Positions 34,949-46,224 of a stretch of 64,000 nucleotides of DNA are shown in pieces; position 1 is the first letter of the stretch, and each line of letters opens with the position of its first letter. A program made the position numbers and the translations under genes. Source of the DNA: Kiloniellaceae bacterium. Its GTDB lineage: Bacteria; Pseudomonadota; Alphaproteobacteria; Kiloniellales; J153. The DNA is taken from positions 89,819-153,818 of the forward strand of contig JAJFGJ010000008.1 in assembly GCA_021776175.1 (NCBI GenBank), read 5' to 3'. Under the pieces are notes generated by a model. The model had not been told where the DNA came from and did not search any database. It worked only from the letters and a program-made list of their open reading frames with translations.

Positions 34949-35032
34949 GTCGGGCGTCTTTTTTGATTGGTATTTTGGATGCAGAGTCCAAACCATAATA
35001 TAGAGCGTTCCGCATCACTCGGAGTTACGACT

Positions 35033-35428
35033 ATGAAGCAGATTACGGGAATCAACCACGTTGGGCTCAGGGTTCGAAGCCTGGAGACCGCAAGAGCATT
35101 TTACGAACAGCTCGGATTCGAGTTCATCGTTGGTCCGATCGGACCTGAACCAGTCGCAGTGATGTTACACCCTTCGGGTGTCAATATTAATTTCATCCTA
35201 AACGCAACATCCGATGCCTCGGCGAGCAATGTCCTCATGGACATACCGGAAAAACACACGGGGTTTACGCATATTGCACTCGAGGTCGATGATCTTGACG
35301 CAGTTCAGCAGCAACTAGCCGCTCGTGAGATTCCTATCACCGAAACCGTAGAACTACCGGACGGGACAGTTTTCATCTTTGTTCGCGATCCGGACGATAA
35401 CGTCATCGAATTTCATAAACCGGCCTAA
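35033..35428 (+). CDS. VOC-family (glyoxalase/bleomycin resistance-like) protein
   Basis: 131 residues from ATG 35033, with GGAG eight bases upstream; the longer frame starting at 34967 has no ribosome site. Two beta-alpha-beta-beta-beta repeats, opening with NHVGLRVRSLETARAFYEQLGF and ending with DPDDNVIEF, are the hallmark of the vicinal oxygen chelate superfamily. Metal ligands fit His near residue 8, His in FTHIALEVDD and Glu in VIEF. The substrate is unknown (glyoxalase, dioxygenase or resistance type). Confidence 0.85.
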   Translation: MKQITGINHVGLRVRSLETARAFYEQLGFEFIVGPIGPEPVAVMLHPSGVNINFILNATSDASASNVLMDIPEKHTGFTHIALEVDDLDAVQQQLAAREIPITETVELPDGTVFIFVRDPDDNVIEFHKPA

Positions 35429-35643
35429 GATGAATAAAGAATGTCCGCATCTGGCTATACCCGGACTCTCTCCCCGAACAGGAACGACCACCGCTTTCAT
35501 CCGCTACTCCGACATTCTCCCCCGCTTTCGCTGAATTGCAGGTTATGCTACGGTCTTCGGTGAATGATGGAAGTCTTCCGGGAATCCCAGATAAAACATA
35601 AGAAAACCGGAAGACAACAAACAATAGGCGACAGGGGGAAATC

Positions 35644-36891
35644 ATGAAATTCAGTCTCGTGTTCTTTGCGGCCGCTTTGTTCGGATTTATCGGAACCGCC
35701 GCCGCCGATACGACCGATTCGAAATGGCAAAACCAAGTCGTCATCGCCAAGCAGGGCGGCCACTGCGTTGACGATCCGCGATGCTTCAACCGCTATCACC
35801 CGGACATCCCCACGGTCGCGCGGGCCAAGCCCGGCGACATGATCGTGTACCATACGCGCGACGCGCTGGATTCCGACCTGAGCCTCGATTCCGTCGCCGA
35901 CGACGTGACCGCCGTCGATCTCAACCTCGTGCATCCCATGACCGGGCCGGTCCACATCGAGGGCGCCAAGCGCGGCGACGTGCTCGCGATCACGCTGGTC
36001 GATATCGCGCCGGACGAATACGGCTACACCGTCATCGTTCCCGGCTTCGGCTTCCTGCGCGATATCTATACCGAGCCTTACCTGGTCAATTGGCGGTTGA
36101 CGCGCACCCACGCCGTATCCGATCAGATGCCGGGCATCGAGGTGCCCTACGAGGCCTTCATGGGTTCGGTCGGGGTCCTGCCCGGCGGGCCCGAGGTCGA
36201 CACCTGGCTGGCGCGCGAGAACGCGCTCGGCGCGGCCGGCGGTATCGCCCTGCCGCCGCAACCGGTCGGCGCGCTGCCGAGCGCGGTCTGCGGGCCGCAA
36301 GGAAGCGCCAAGGACAAGTGCCTGCGCACCATCCCGCCGCGCGAGAACGGCGGCAACATGGACGTGCAGCAGATGCAGATCGGCACCACTCTGCTGCTGC
36401 CCTGCTTCATCGACGGCTGCGGCCTGTTCGTCGGCGACGTGCATTACGCGCAGGGCGACGGCGAGGTTTCCGGCACCGCGATCGAGACCGGCGCCGTGGT
36501 CACGGTGACGACGGAAATCCGCAAGGGCCAGGGGGCCTTCATCAAGGGCCCCGAGGTCGAAGGCGGATCCCAGATCAAGAACATGGAACCGTCGAAGTTC
36601 TATCAGACCATCGGCCTGCCCTTGAAGACGGCGGGCGAGGTGCCGGCTCCGCATACCTACCTGGAGAGCGAGAAGATCAAGAACCTGAGCAACCTGTCGG
36701 AGGATCTGACACTGGCCGCGCGCGACGCCCTGATCAAGATGATCGCCTATATCCAGCGCGAACACGGCCTCGACGCGGAGCAGGCCTACATCCTGGCGAG
36801 CGTCGCGGTCGATCTGCGGGTCGGGCAGGTGGTCGACGTGCCGAACTATGTTGTGACCGCGGTGCTGAACGAGGACGTTTTCGCGAAGTGA
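35644..36891 (+). CDS. Exported acetamidase/formamidase family protein
   Basis: 415 residues. The FmdA/AmdA-type fold is recognised from HPMTGPVHIEGAKRGDVL, the NGGNMDVQQMQIGTTLLLP core and VGDVHYAQGDGEVSGTAIET. Unusually it has a signal peptide (residues 1-21, cleaved after AAA), so the enzyme would work in the periplasm, whereas characterised members are cytoplasmic. It hydrolyses short amides to acid and ammonia. A GTG of the next gene overlaps its stop by 4 bp. Confidence 0.85.
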   Translation: MKFSLVFFAAALFGFIGTAAADTTDSKWQNQVVIAKQGGHCVDDPRCFNRYHPDIPTVARAKPGDMIVYHTRDALDSDLSLDSVADDVTAVDLNLVHPMTGPVHIEGAKRGDVLAITLVDIAPDEYGYTVIVPGFGFLRDIYTEPYLVNWRLTRTHAVSDQMPGIEVPYEAFMGSVGVLPGGPEVDTWLARENALGAAGGIALPPQPVGALPSAVCGPQGSAKDKCLRTIPPRENGGNMDVQQMQIGTTLLLPCFIDGCGLFVGDVHYAQGDGEVSGTAIETGAVVTVTTEIRKGQGAFIKGPEVEGGSQIKNMEPSKFYQTIGLPLKTAGEVPAPHTYLESEKIKNLSNLSEDLTLAARDALIKMIAYIQREHGLDAEQAYILASVAVDLRVGQVVDVPNYVVTAVLNEDVFAK

Positions 36892-37430
36892 ACCGGCGCC
36901 ACGCCCTGCGGCTGTCCGCCGGGGCGGCCGCGGGGCTGTTGCTGAGCGGCCATACCCCCTATGGGCAGTGGGTCGTCTATCGCAAGAAGCATCTCCTGAT
37001 CGGCAGCCACAAGACCGATCCCGTCACCTACGACCTGGCCAAGCGGGTGGTGGCGCTGCTCGCCGAGCACTTGCCGGCGGCCAAATCGCGGGCCGCCCGC
37101 GCCCCCGACGCCGGACGGCTGGCCAGCCTGCTCGGTACCGCGCAGATGGATGTCGCGGTCCTGAGCGCCCCGGACGCCGCCGCCATGATGCGGGGGAGCG
37201 GGCGCTTCGCGGCCTACGGCGCGATCGCGCTTCGGGTCCTGACGCCGGTCGATGGCCGGCTTCTGGCCGCCCGGGCCGACTTTCCCGCGCGCCATGCCTG
37301 GCTGGTCACCGGCGCCCTCGCCGGAACCGGCCTGGCACCCGTGCGCGAACCGCCGGACGATCCCGGCATCCCCTGGCATCCTGGCAGCCGCGCGTTCCTG
37401 GAAGGACGGCCGGAACCGGGCGACGATTAA
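36888..37430 (+). CDS. Exported hypothetical protein coupled to the formamidase gene
   Basis: 180 residues from GTG 36888, overlapping the preceding stop by 4 bp (GTGA), which implies translational coupling. The N-terminus RRHALRLSAGAAAGLLL looks like a Tat or Sec signal. The mature part (KKHLLIGSHKTDPVTYDLAKRVVALL...MDVAVLSAPDAA) resembles a small substrate-binding lobe of the TAXI/phosphate-type family, but the similarity is weak. A solute-sensing partner of the amidase would be logical. Confidence 0.65.
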   Translation: MNRRHALRLSAGAAAGLLLSGHTPYGQWVVYRKKHLLIGSHKTDPVTYDLAKRVVALLAEHLPAAKSRAARAPDAGRLASLLGTAQMDVAVLSAPDAAAMMRGSGRFAAYGAIALRVLTPVDGRLLAARADFPARHAWLVTGALAGTGLAPVREPPDDPGIPWHPGSRAFLEGRPEPGDD

Positions 37431-37508
37431 GCGCCTGCTGTGGGCGCTGCCGGTCGATGGAACGGACCCTGCTGGCGTAAAGGCACACCAATCCCACGGA
37501 GAATGGGT

Positions 37509-38267
37509 CTAGTGAGCCGCCGTACAGCCACCGTCAATGGAAAGCGCGGTGCCGGTGATAAAGCCAGCCTGGTCCGAGGCGAGATAAAGGATCGCCGCGG
37601 CAATCTCCTCCGACTACCCGATCCGGTTCATGGGCGTATATGCATCCACCGCATCGCGCATGGTCGCGGCGGGATCGTCGGTCTTGTCGATCCAATCGCG
37701 GCGCACCATATCGGTGTCAATGTAGCCGGGGCAAACGCAGTTGATCCGCATGTCCGGCGCGAGTTCCGCCGAAAGGGAACGGGTCATCATCACCACACCG
37801 CCCTTGGATGTGCAATAGACCGAGTGCCCCGCCGTTCCCGTCAGTCCATACATAGAGGAAACGTTGACGATATTGCCCCGGCTTTCACGCAGGGCAAGCA
37901 TCGCCGCGCGGCAGCAAAAAAAGGTGCCCTTGAGGTTGGCATTCATGGTCCAGTCATAGAACGCCTCATCGGCCTCCTCGATCGGGCGGCCCTTGCCAAC
38001 ACCGGCGCTATTGACCAGCACGTCGAGACCGCCGAGAGCATCGACGGCGATCCCGACCACCGCTTCGCAGCCTGCCACCGTCGCGATGTCGCCAGGCGCC
38101 GCGATCAGCCGCTCGCCGCCACCCAGCCTCTCAATGCCGGCGGCGGTGGACTCCACGGTTCGCCCATTTACCGCGACCCTCGCGCCGGCATTATGGAACG
38201 CCTTGGCCGTCGCCCAGCCGATTCCGCGGCTGCTACCCGTGACCAATATTCGCTTATCGTTGAACAT
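37509..38267 (-). pseudogene. Short-chain dehydrogenase interrupted by one nonsense codon
   Basis: From ATG 38267 the SDR fold reads normally: TGSSRGIG near the NAD site, NVSSMYGLTG with the catalytic Ser, YCTSKGGVVMMT with Tyr and Lys. After PMNRIG (37617) a TAG at 37614-37616 stops it. The frame goes on as SEEIAAAILYLASDQAG and TGTALSIDGGCTAAH before TAG 37509-37511, which is the normal SDR end. A single CAG-to-TAG change explains this. About 35 C-terminal residues are lost unless read through. A good GAGGGGGA ribosome site precedes the start. Confidence 0.85.
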
Positions 38268-38631
38268 CGTTTCCCCCTCGTTCTCGCGATAGATGGCAGA
38301 AAGCCTACAAAAGACGGCTAATCGCGTCCAGCCACAGCTTCGGCCTCTATTCGTAGAGGTAACGAGAACGGCTGAAAGCCGATGCTCACGTTGCCGCGCG
38401 GGTGGGGAGAACACAAAGGTTGCCGAAGCTTAATTTTGGCTACGAGAAACCACCCAAAACCATGTCCGTTAGTGGCACAGAACCGTAGCCCGGTACCGCG
38501 TGCCATGGCGGCCGTTTAGGCACGAGAAGCCATGGTTCGGGCCGGCTTCGCCATTCCCGCGCGTCCAACCTCGAACCCCGGCGCACCCGGTGCTTTCGCG
38601 AACCGGGCCCGGTCTGGTATATCGGGCCCGC
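38268..38631. other. Intergenic region, divergent promoters
   Basis: 364 bases between the SDR pseudogene and the protease gene. Nothing recognised apart from probable promoters; no repeat or hairpin stands out. Confidence 0.35.
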
Positions 38632-39693
38632 ATGTATCGATCTTTGTTCTCTCCCTCGATTTTATCCAGCGCCCAATCCCCGCGGCGCGGTCTTGGGGTT
38701 CTCGCCTTCGTCCTCGCGGCGGCGGGGTTTATCTCCGGGCCTTCGGCGGCGCAATCGCTTGAATCCAAGCTGGCGCGCCAGACCGGGCGCATCGAAGTCA
38801 ACGCCATGGAATACCCCTGGAGCGCCATCGGCCGCTTGAACGTCGGCGGCCGGGGTCATTGCACCGGGTTTCTGGTCGGCGAGCGCAGCGTGCTGACCGC
38901 CGCGCACTGCCTATACGACAGCCGCCTGCGGCGCTGGCGCAATAACCGGGAGCTGCATTTCGTCGCCGGATACCAGCGCGACACCTACACCATCCATTCG
39001 CCGGTGTCGGCTTACCGGCGCGCCGCCAAGCACGACCCCGGCGCGGCGGGATCGACCGCCACGGCCCTTGACGACTGGGCGGTCTTGACCCTGGCGAAGC
39101 CGATCGGAAAGCAAGCCGGATGGTTGAGACTGCGCGCCGCGAACGCGAAGACCCTGGCCCAGGCCCGGCAAGGCGGGGCGCATATTCTTCAGGCCGGGTA
39201 CCGCCGCGGCTGGACCCAGATCATGTCGGCCAGCCTGGGCTGTGAGATCAAGGGATTCTTCGGCGACAAGCGCGGCATCGCCCACGGGTGCGACCTGGCC
39301 AAGGGCGATTCCGGGTCGCCCCTGTTACTCTTGGCGGCGGGTAAGCTGAGCGTGATCGGGCTGCATGTGCTCGATCTTCAAACCAAGAACGGACACATGG
39401 CCGGGGCCTTGTCGGTGGCCATGTTCCGGCCCGGGTCCGGGCGGGCCGAGGCGGTGGAGGCCTTGCGCCGCTCCGGCGCCTCCTGGGGGTCCGGGCGGGC
39501 ACCGGAACCTGGCGGCCAAGCGGCCCGCGCTCCCACCAGGACCGTGGCAACGCTGCTTCGCGAGCTTGGCCTTCTGGACGGACGGCAAGGCCATCGCGCC
39601 GCGATTGAAGCTTTCCAGGCCGGCGCCGGCCTGCCGGTGACCGGTAAGGCCTCGCTGGGCCTGCTCGGCCACCTGATCGCGGCAAGAAAATGA
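38632..39693 (+). CDS. Secreted trypsin-like serine protease with C-terminal peptidoglycan-binding domain
   Basis: 353 residues from ATG 38632; the longer frame from 38500 has no ribosome site and no signal peptide at its start. Signal peptide about 1-40. The chymotrypsin fold has the catalytic His in VLTAAHCLY, Asp in LDDWAVLTL and Ser in KGDSGSPLLL, with a disulfide from CTGF to AHC. The C-terminal 60 residues (LLRELGLLDGRQGHRAAIEAF) look like PG_binding_1. The protease is probably cell-wall attached. The substrate is unknown. Confidence 0.85.
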   Translation: MYRSLFSPSILSSAQSPRRGLGVLAFVLAAAGFISGPSAAQSLESKLARQTGRIEVNAMEYPWSAIGRLNVGGRGHCTGFLVGERSVLTAAHCLYDSRLRRWRNNRELHFVAGYQRDTYTIHSPVSAYRRAAKHDPGAAGSTATALDDWAVLTLAKPIGKQAGWLRLRAANAKTLAQARQGGAHILQAGYRRGWTQIMSASLGCEIKGFFGDKRGIAHGCDLAKGDSGSPLLLLAAGKLSVIGLHVLDLQTKNGHMAGALSVAMFRPGSGRAEAVEALRRSGASWGSGRAPEPGGQAARAPTRTVATLLRELGLLDGRQGHRAAIEAFQAGAGLPVTGKASLGLLGHLIAARK

Positions 39694-39768
39694 TAACGAT
39701 CGAAGCCTATACCTTGAATGCGGGCCGGCGCGCGGCTTGCCCCACCCACAGCCGATAGGAAGCCTGCC

Positions 39769-40038
39769 ATGAGCGATATTTTTGTCGATGGGGTCCGTGC
39801 CGTCGCGGTGGCGAACGGCGTGGCGCGTATCGAATTGCTGCAACTCAAGCGCGGCGTGGACGCCAGCAAGCTGGAGCCGCAAGTGGTCGCGACCTTGTTG
39901 ATTCCGGTTGGGGGCTTGCGCGAACTCGCGGCCCATCTGAAGAACAGTATAGAAAGAATCGAGGCCAACCAGCCGGCCGCCGCCACCGAGGCGACCAACA
40001 AGTCCGGCGATGTCGAAACGGCGCTGCGGAACCTCTGA
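39769..40038 (+). CDS. Small conserved hypothetical protein, 89 residues
   Basis: ATG 39769 has AGGA nine bases upstream and lies 75 bp behind the protease gene, possibly in its operon. It begins MSDIFVDGVRAVAVANGVAR and is predicted to be beta then alpha. It has no signal or cysteine. No characterised family is recognised. Its end is 23 bp from the end of the adhesin gene on the other strand. Confidence 0.6.
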   Translation: MSDIFVDGVRAVAVANGVARIELLQLKRGVDASKLEPQVVATLLIPVGGLRELAAHLKNSIERIEANQPAAATEATNKSGDVETALRNL

Positions 40039-40061
40039 TATCGGCCGAAGGGCGCGCTAAG

Positions 40062-41840
<1,779 letters not shown>

Positions 41841-42050
41841 GCCTCGCGCCGAGCAGCGAGGTCCATGCAGAAGATATGGCTAAACAATAGATTAGAGAAT
41901 ACAAATACCGAATTAAATAACTAGATTAATTTGTCGTTTTAATTAGAATGTATTTTAGATAAATTGGTTTAATCATGAATTCGCGTTAATCAAACAAGTC
42001 TATATCCATTTCTATGTTTACATTATACTACAACAAACATGGAATGCCCT
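41841..42050 (-). promoter_or_regulatory. AT-rich promoter region of the adhesin gene
   Basis: About 200 bases upstream of the adhesin start are AT-rich (for example attaaataactagattaat, tgtattttagataaattgg), in contrast to the GC-rich coding sequence. Such tracts with T-A steps are preferred by MucR/H-NS-like silencers, and a MucR gene lies 1.9 kb away. No operator is proven. Confidence 0.4.
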
Positions 42051-42156
42051 GTTTTAGCGGTAATCGATGGCGCGCGCCGGCCGCCGCCACGAGGTCCGAA
42101 GCGTGGGCGCGTGAGAGCCTGAGGTCCTGCTGTTGCCTCGCACCCTGGCCAAAAGG

Positions 42157-43410
42157 CTATGCGCCGGGCAGAACCCGATCCCGATTCCGGGCTATCGCGG
42201 CAGCCGCGATCCAAGAACCCACCGCCGCCACCGCGGCCGCCAGGATCAGCCCCGCCATATCGGCAGCCAGATCCGCGACGCTGCTGCTTCGGGTCGCGAC
42301 GAAGCATTGCAAGCTCTCCGTGGCCACGGCGAAGCTGGCCAGGCACAACATACGGCCATGGTGGGACGGGCGCGGAAATGCGGCGAAACAGGCGACCCCC
42401 AGTAGAAGGAACATGGAGAAGTGGCCGATATCTTCGATACCGATGGGATAATGGTGGCGCGGGGCGATGATATGTTCCGGCGCGAGGGTGACCGGCGACG
42501 AAGCGCGCGGTACAGCCTCTTCCCCGCGCTCCGCGCGATCCTCGCCGGCCCCATCGCCGGCGGCTCTTGATCGGTGCGGGGATTGCTGTTGGAACAAATA
42601 ATCGGCGACCGCCAGGACCCCGGTTTCGATTGGCGCGATCATGGGGCGGAATATGGGTTTCGGCACCAAGGCGCCGCCCAGAACCAAGGCCGCGATGCCC
42701 AAAAGAACCCCGGCGCGCAACGGGGTCGAGGCCCGGCGCGCCGCCGCCCACGCGGCCCACAGGCCGGTGGCGGCCCAGGCCGCGATCAAACCGCCCCGCA
42801 GCAACGTGAATGCCGGTCTTTGCGTCGTGGGAGCGATCTTCGGCGGCCCTATTCTCAGGGTGCCGGAATCGGCGCCGTTAAAGATGCGGACAAGAACGCG
42901 CCCCAAGCCTTGCCGAAGCGGTAGAACATCGCTCGCCGGACCGAACGGCCGGTCCGCCAAGACAACGATGACGTCCTTGGGCCAGTGGCGGAGAAAATTG
43001 CCGGCGCGATCGAAACTGAATATTTGCAGCCTTGCGTTCTGCCAATGCTTCGCCCCCGGTTGGAAATTCTCGGCCCCGATTCCCAGTTCGACTCTTAGGC
43101 CATCGGCGCCGTCCGGCACCTCGATAGTGGTTTCCACGGCGGCGAGGCCGCGTACCTGGCGTGCCGCCAGGCGCACTTCGCTCTTGGCCCCCTCTCCGGA
43201 AAACGTAAGGCCGCTTAACGACCGCCGCCAAAGGTGCAGGTCCTCGGGCGCCGCCATCCCGGGCGAAAGTCCCGTCATGGCGGCACTATAGCGCACGGAG
43301 GAATTGTGGGCGCCGTAGGTCGCGGCGCTCAAGATCGCCAAAACCACGACAATGGGGAGCGGCCAAAGACGGCCGCCGGCCAGACGGGCAAGGGACGCTC
43401 TAAGGTTCAT
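42157..43410 (-). CDS. Membrane protein with C-terminal VanZ-like domain
   Basis: 417 residues from ATG 43410 (an upstream ATG at 43452 is possible). An N-terminal membrane helix, a soluble domain of about 180 residues (LRVELGIGAENF... ARLQIFSFDRAG), then five or six membrane helices. The last part, IGHFSMFLLLGVACF, MLCLASFAVATESLQCF and SSSVADLAADMAGLILA, is the VanZ-like family. The function is unknown. It is in the same direction as the adhesin gene but 300 bp away. Confidence 0.75.
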   Translation of the reverse strand: MNLRASLARLAGGRLWPLPIVVVLAILSAATYGAHNSSVRYSAAMTGLSPGMAAPEDLHLWRRSLSGLTFSGEGAKSEVRLAARQVRGLAAVETTIEVPDGADGLRVELGIGAENFQPGAKHWQNARLQIFSFDRAGNFLRHWPKDVIVVLADRPFGPASDVLPLRQGLGRVLVRIFNGADSGTLRIGPPKIAPTTQRPAFTLLRGGLIAAWAATGLWAAWAAARRASTPLRAGVLLGIAALVLGGALVPKPIFRPMIAPIETGVLAVADYLFQQQSPHRSRAAGDGAGEDRAERGEEAVPRASSPVTLAPEHIIAPRHHYPIGIEDIGHFSMFLLLGVACFAAFPRPSHHGRMLCLASFAVATESLQCFVATRSSSVADLAADMAGLILAAAVAAVGSWIAAAAIARNRDRVLPGA

Positions 43411-43768
43411 CGCGACATTTTCCGCCGTAGCTGTAAAAAATAGCTGAGGCATTTTGTTTCATTATCATGACGATGGGCCGTTCGCCGATTTCTAAATAAT
43501 TTCCCCCGCGCTTGGGATGCGTATTTTCCCCCGCGCCTGAGGTGCGCGACCGGTCCAGTTTAAATATTCGTTTGGTCTTTATAGCACCCAGGACCGTGCG
43601 GCCGTGGACGCCCGTGCCCGTCGCCGCCCAATGAAGCCCAATGGACGCCCAAGGCCGCCATCGAGGAAGCCTTGGTCATGCTTGGACGCACCTGGACATA
43701 GCAGAAGCCGGCGCGCCGGCGCGCGCCGTTCGGTTCTTTCCACGACGGCGAGTCTTCAGGGACTCGCG
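43411..43768. other. Intergenic region, MucR 3' side
   Basis: 358 bases. A short stretch near 43640-43700 could encode KAAIEEALVMLGRTWT before a TAG, perhaps the end of a lost gene, but it has no start and no recognised family. No other feature was seen. Confidence 0.35.
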
Positions 43769-44197
43769 CTAAACCGCCGGCTTGATCTCCACGCCCTTGC
43801 GCAGGTGCCGCTGCCGGCCGAGGCCGATACGCTTGGCCAGTTTACGGCGCTGTTCGGAGTAGGTTTCGGCGACCATGGGATAATCGGGCGGTAATTGCCA
43901 CTTAGCCCGGTATTCTTCCGGCGATAACCCGAATGCCGCGCGAAGATGGCGCTTCAGGGTCTTGAGGCGCTTACCATCCTCCAGACAGACAATGTATTCG
44001 GTCCTGATCGATTCCGCGACCGGCACCGCCGGCGCCGGGTTTGGCGTCTGGTCGTCGCCTAGTTTCGCCAAGGCATCGTGCACGCCGTTGATGAGTTCCG
44101 GCAGATCGGTCGCAAGGACGGAATTGTTCGAAACGTGAGCCGCGACGATACGTGAAGTTACCTCGAGCAAATTTGCATCGTTCTCTTTAACCGGCAT
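43769..44197 (-). CDS. mucR: Ros/MucR family transcriptional regulator
   Basis: 142 residues. The C-terminal domain has the family's IVCLEDGKRLKTLKRHLRAAFGLSPEEYRAKWQLP, with a Zn site made of Cys, Asp and two His (C-L-E-D variant), and the basic tail RKLAKRIGLGRQR. The N-terminal 60 residues contain the oligomerisation helix. MucR proteins are H-NS-like silencers that control exopolysaccharide, adhesin and motility genes. Its location next to the adhesin and VanZ genes may be functional. Confidence 0.9.
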   Translation of the reverse strand: MPVKENDANLLEVTSRIVAAHVSNNSVLATDLPELINGVHDALAKLGDDQTPNPAPAVPVAESIRTEYIVCLEDGKRLKTLKRHLRAAFGLSPEEYRAKWQLPPDYPMVAETYSEQRRKLAKRIGLGRQRHLRKGVEIKPAV

Positions 44198-44634
44198 GTT
44201 TCCCCCGAGTTCATAGAGTTTTTCTATTACAAAAATAGAAATCCAAGGGCCGTACGCTAGCTTTCTTCATTATGTAGTTAATAAGGACCTTAGGATTGCC
44301 TTATACAAACTGTCAACAGGATTGATAAGCTTGTGATTGTATCCGGCCTTTTGCGCCCACTTATGCCTGAATTTGGCTGTTTTTTGGAAACCTTGCCAAA
44401 GTATACCCAAGGCCGGAATTACCCGCGATTGTAACGAATCGGCGCCCCCGGCAGTAAATCTCGCGCATTTTCGACTCGGCGATCCGCCGCTACAACGACC
44501 CGGCGATCCGGCGCCATAACGAATTCTTGAAAGCTTTCGTTTACGAAAAACACCAAGGATCCTTGATTTAAGGCCCCGCCCAGCCCGCCCGCGCGGGTAA
44601 ATGGCGGCGCATTATCGCGAAGGCCGAAGTACGC
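44198..44634. other. Intergenic region upstream of mucR and pentapeptide gene
   Basis: About 437 bases, AT-rich near 44220-44330 (mucR promoter side). Short frames here lack ribosome sites. No repeat or RNA gene was recognised. Confidence 0.4.
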
Positions 44635-45963
44635 ATGAAAGCCGGTGCCCTAGAAAAAGTGGAGCGGGTCAACCAGGTCTGGCTGGATGAAGCCATGGCA
44701 TCCCATAAGGACTACATCCTGGGCAAGCCAGGGGGGCGGCGGATGTTTCTCAGCTTCAAGGACGCCCAGCATCTGAATTTCGCCGGCCACGATCTGGCCA
44801 CGGTCGAAATGGTCGCCGGCCTCTTCGCGCAGGCGTGCTTCGCCGGCACCTCCCTCGCCCGCGGAGATCTATTCGGCGCCAATTTCGAACGCGCCGACAT
44901 GCAAGGCGCGGACCTCACGCGCGCCGATCTGCGCGGCGCCAATCTTTCCGCCGCCAATCTGGAGAACGCCGTCCTGCGCGAAGCGGATATTCGTAACGGC
45001 TTCATCATGATTCAGGATAAGGACGGCGGCCTGGTGCCGGTGCGCGAGGGAACCTCCGATATGAGCGGCGTGAACCTCGCCAACGCCGATCTGAGCGGGG
45101 CGCGCCTCAGCCGGATCATCGGGTCGCGAACCAATCTCACCAACGCCAATTTCAAGAATGCCAAATTGATGGCCGCGAACCTTTCGGATTCGGACCTGCG
45201 CGGCGCCGATTTTTCCGGCGCCGACCTGACGGACACGGACATGAGCGGCTGTGTGTTCCAGGGCGCCATGCTGACCGGCGCGATGTTGAATAACACCAAC
45301 CTGGAGGGTGCCGACCTGACGGCCGCGCATTTCGTGCCCGCCGATCTGCGCTATGCCAAGGCCAAGAACCTATGCCTCCCCAAATCGCTGCAGGAACTCG
45401 ACAAAACCCTGCTTGAGATTGTCGAGGATCACGGCCGCTGGGTGAACACCCTTGGCGCCAAGGGGAACCAGGCCGACCTCTCGCGCGTCGATCTGCAAAG
45501 CCTCGACTTCTCGGGGGTCGATCTTCAGGCGGCGATCTTGTCATTGGCGAACCTGTCGTACACGGCCCTGCGGGCGACCCGCTTGATCATGGCAAATATG
45601 GAGAATGCCCTCGCCATCGAAGGCGACTTCAGCGATGCCGACCTGCGCGGCGCGCGCCTCAACGGCGCCAACCTGGTGCGCGCGAAACTGCGTGCCGTCA
45701 AACTCGGCCCGCTATCGCTCATCGGCATGGATGGGCACAGTATTTCCAGCAACCTCAGGGAATCGAAGTTGGACGGGGCGGATCTTTCCGGCGCCGACCT
45801 CGAAAGAGTCGACTTCTCGCGTGCGAGCCTGTGCAACGCCAGCCTGCGCGATGCCCGCTTTCACGATACCTGCCTTGTCGATGCCGATCTGACCGGCGCC
45901 GATCTAAGAGGAACGACGATCGAACTCGCCGACACGCGCGGCGCTATCGGTCTTCGCCTCTAG
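44635..45963 (+). CDS. Pentapeptide-repeat protein
   Basis: 442 residues. After an N-terminal 60-residue head (KVERVNQVWLDEAMASHKDYI), two blocks of A(D/N)LxG pentapeptide repeats (about 68-240 and 290-440) form right-handed quadrilateral beta-helices: GANFERADMQGADLTRADLRG and so on. A 40-residue non-repeat insert (CLPKSLQELDKTLLEIVEDHG) separates them. Some such proteins mimic DNA or scaffold membranes; no specific role can be given. The gene is not in an obvious operon. Confidence 0.85.
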   Translation: MKAGALEKVERVNQVWLDEAMASHKDYILGKPGGRRMFLSFKDAQHLNFAGHDLATVEMVAGLFAQACFAGTSLARGDLFGANFERADMQGADLTRADLRGANLSAANLENAVLREADIRNGFIMIQDKDGGLVPVREGTSDMSGVNLANADLSGARLSRIIGSRTNLTNANFKNAKLMAANLSDSDLRGADFSGADLTDTDMSGCVFQGAMLTGAMLNNTNLEGADLTAAHFVPADLRYAKAKNLCLPKSLQELDKTLLEIVEDHGRWVNTLGAKGNQADLSRVDLQSLDFSGVDLQAAILSLANLSYTALRATRLIMANMENALAIEGDFSDADLRGARLNGANLVRAKLRAVKLGPLSLIGMDGHSISSNLRESKLDGADLSGADLERVDFSRASLCNASLRDARFHDTCLVDADLTGADLRGTTIELADTRGAIGLRL

Positions 45964-45993
45964 ATCTAGAATCAAACCTAAGGGAATCCGCGC

Positions 45994-46224
45994 ATGAAGG
46001 GCTGCCGAAGCTGCACGCACTGGAAAAACCTCGAAATCGACTTGGATCGCATCGACCCCGCGACCGCCAATTTACATGTCCAGATCGGCGCTTGCCAGCG
46101 TCACGCGCCGCGCCCCGGAGCAACCGCCGCCGCCGCCCCAGGCCCCGGCAACCTCGAAACCATGCCCTGGCCACGGACCGCCTCGGACGACTGGTGCGGC
46201 GAGTGGGAGCCTAATTTCCAGTAA
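45994..46224 (+). CDS. Small Cys-rich conserved hypothetical protein
   Basis: 76 residues beginning MKGCRSCTHWKN, with further Cys in GACQRHAP and DWCGEWEP. The spacing CxxC-x(n)-C-x(n)-C, together with the WPRTASDDWCGEW signature, marks a small metal-binding or redox family that I know only as uncharacterised. It lies 30 bp after the pentapeptide gene on the same strand, so co-transcription is likely. Confidence 0.65.
   Translation: MKGCRSCTHWKNLEIDLDRIDPATANLHVQIGACQRHAPRPGATAAAAPGPGNLETMPWPRTASDDWCGEWEPNFQ

Noticed and set aside
43640..43700. C-terminal end of a lost gene (KAAIEEALVMLGRTWT)
   Set aside because: Too short, no upstream frame and no recognised family.
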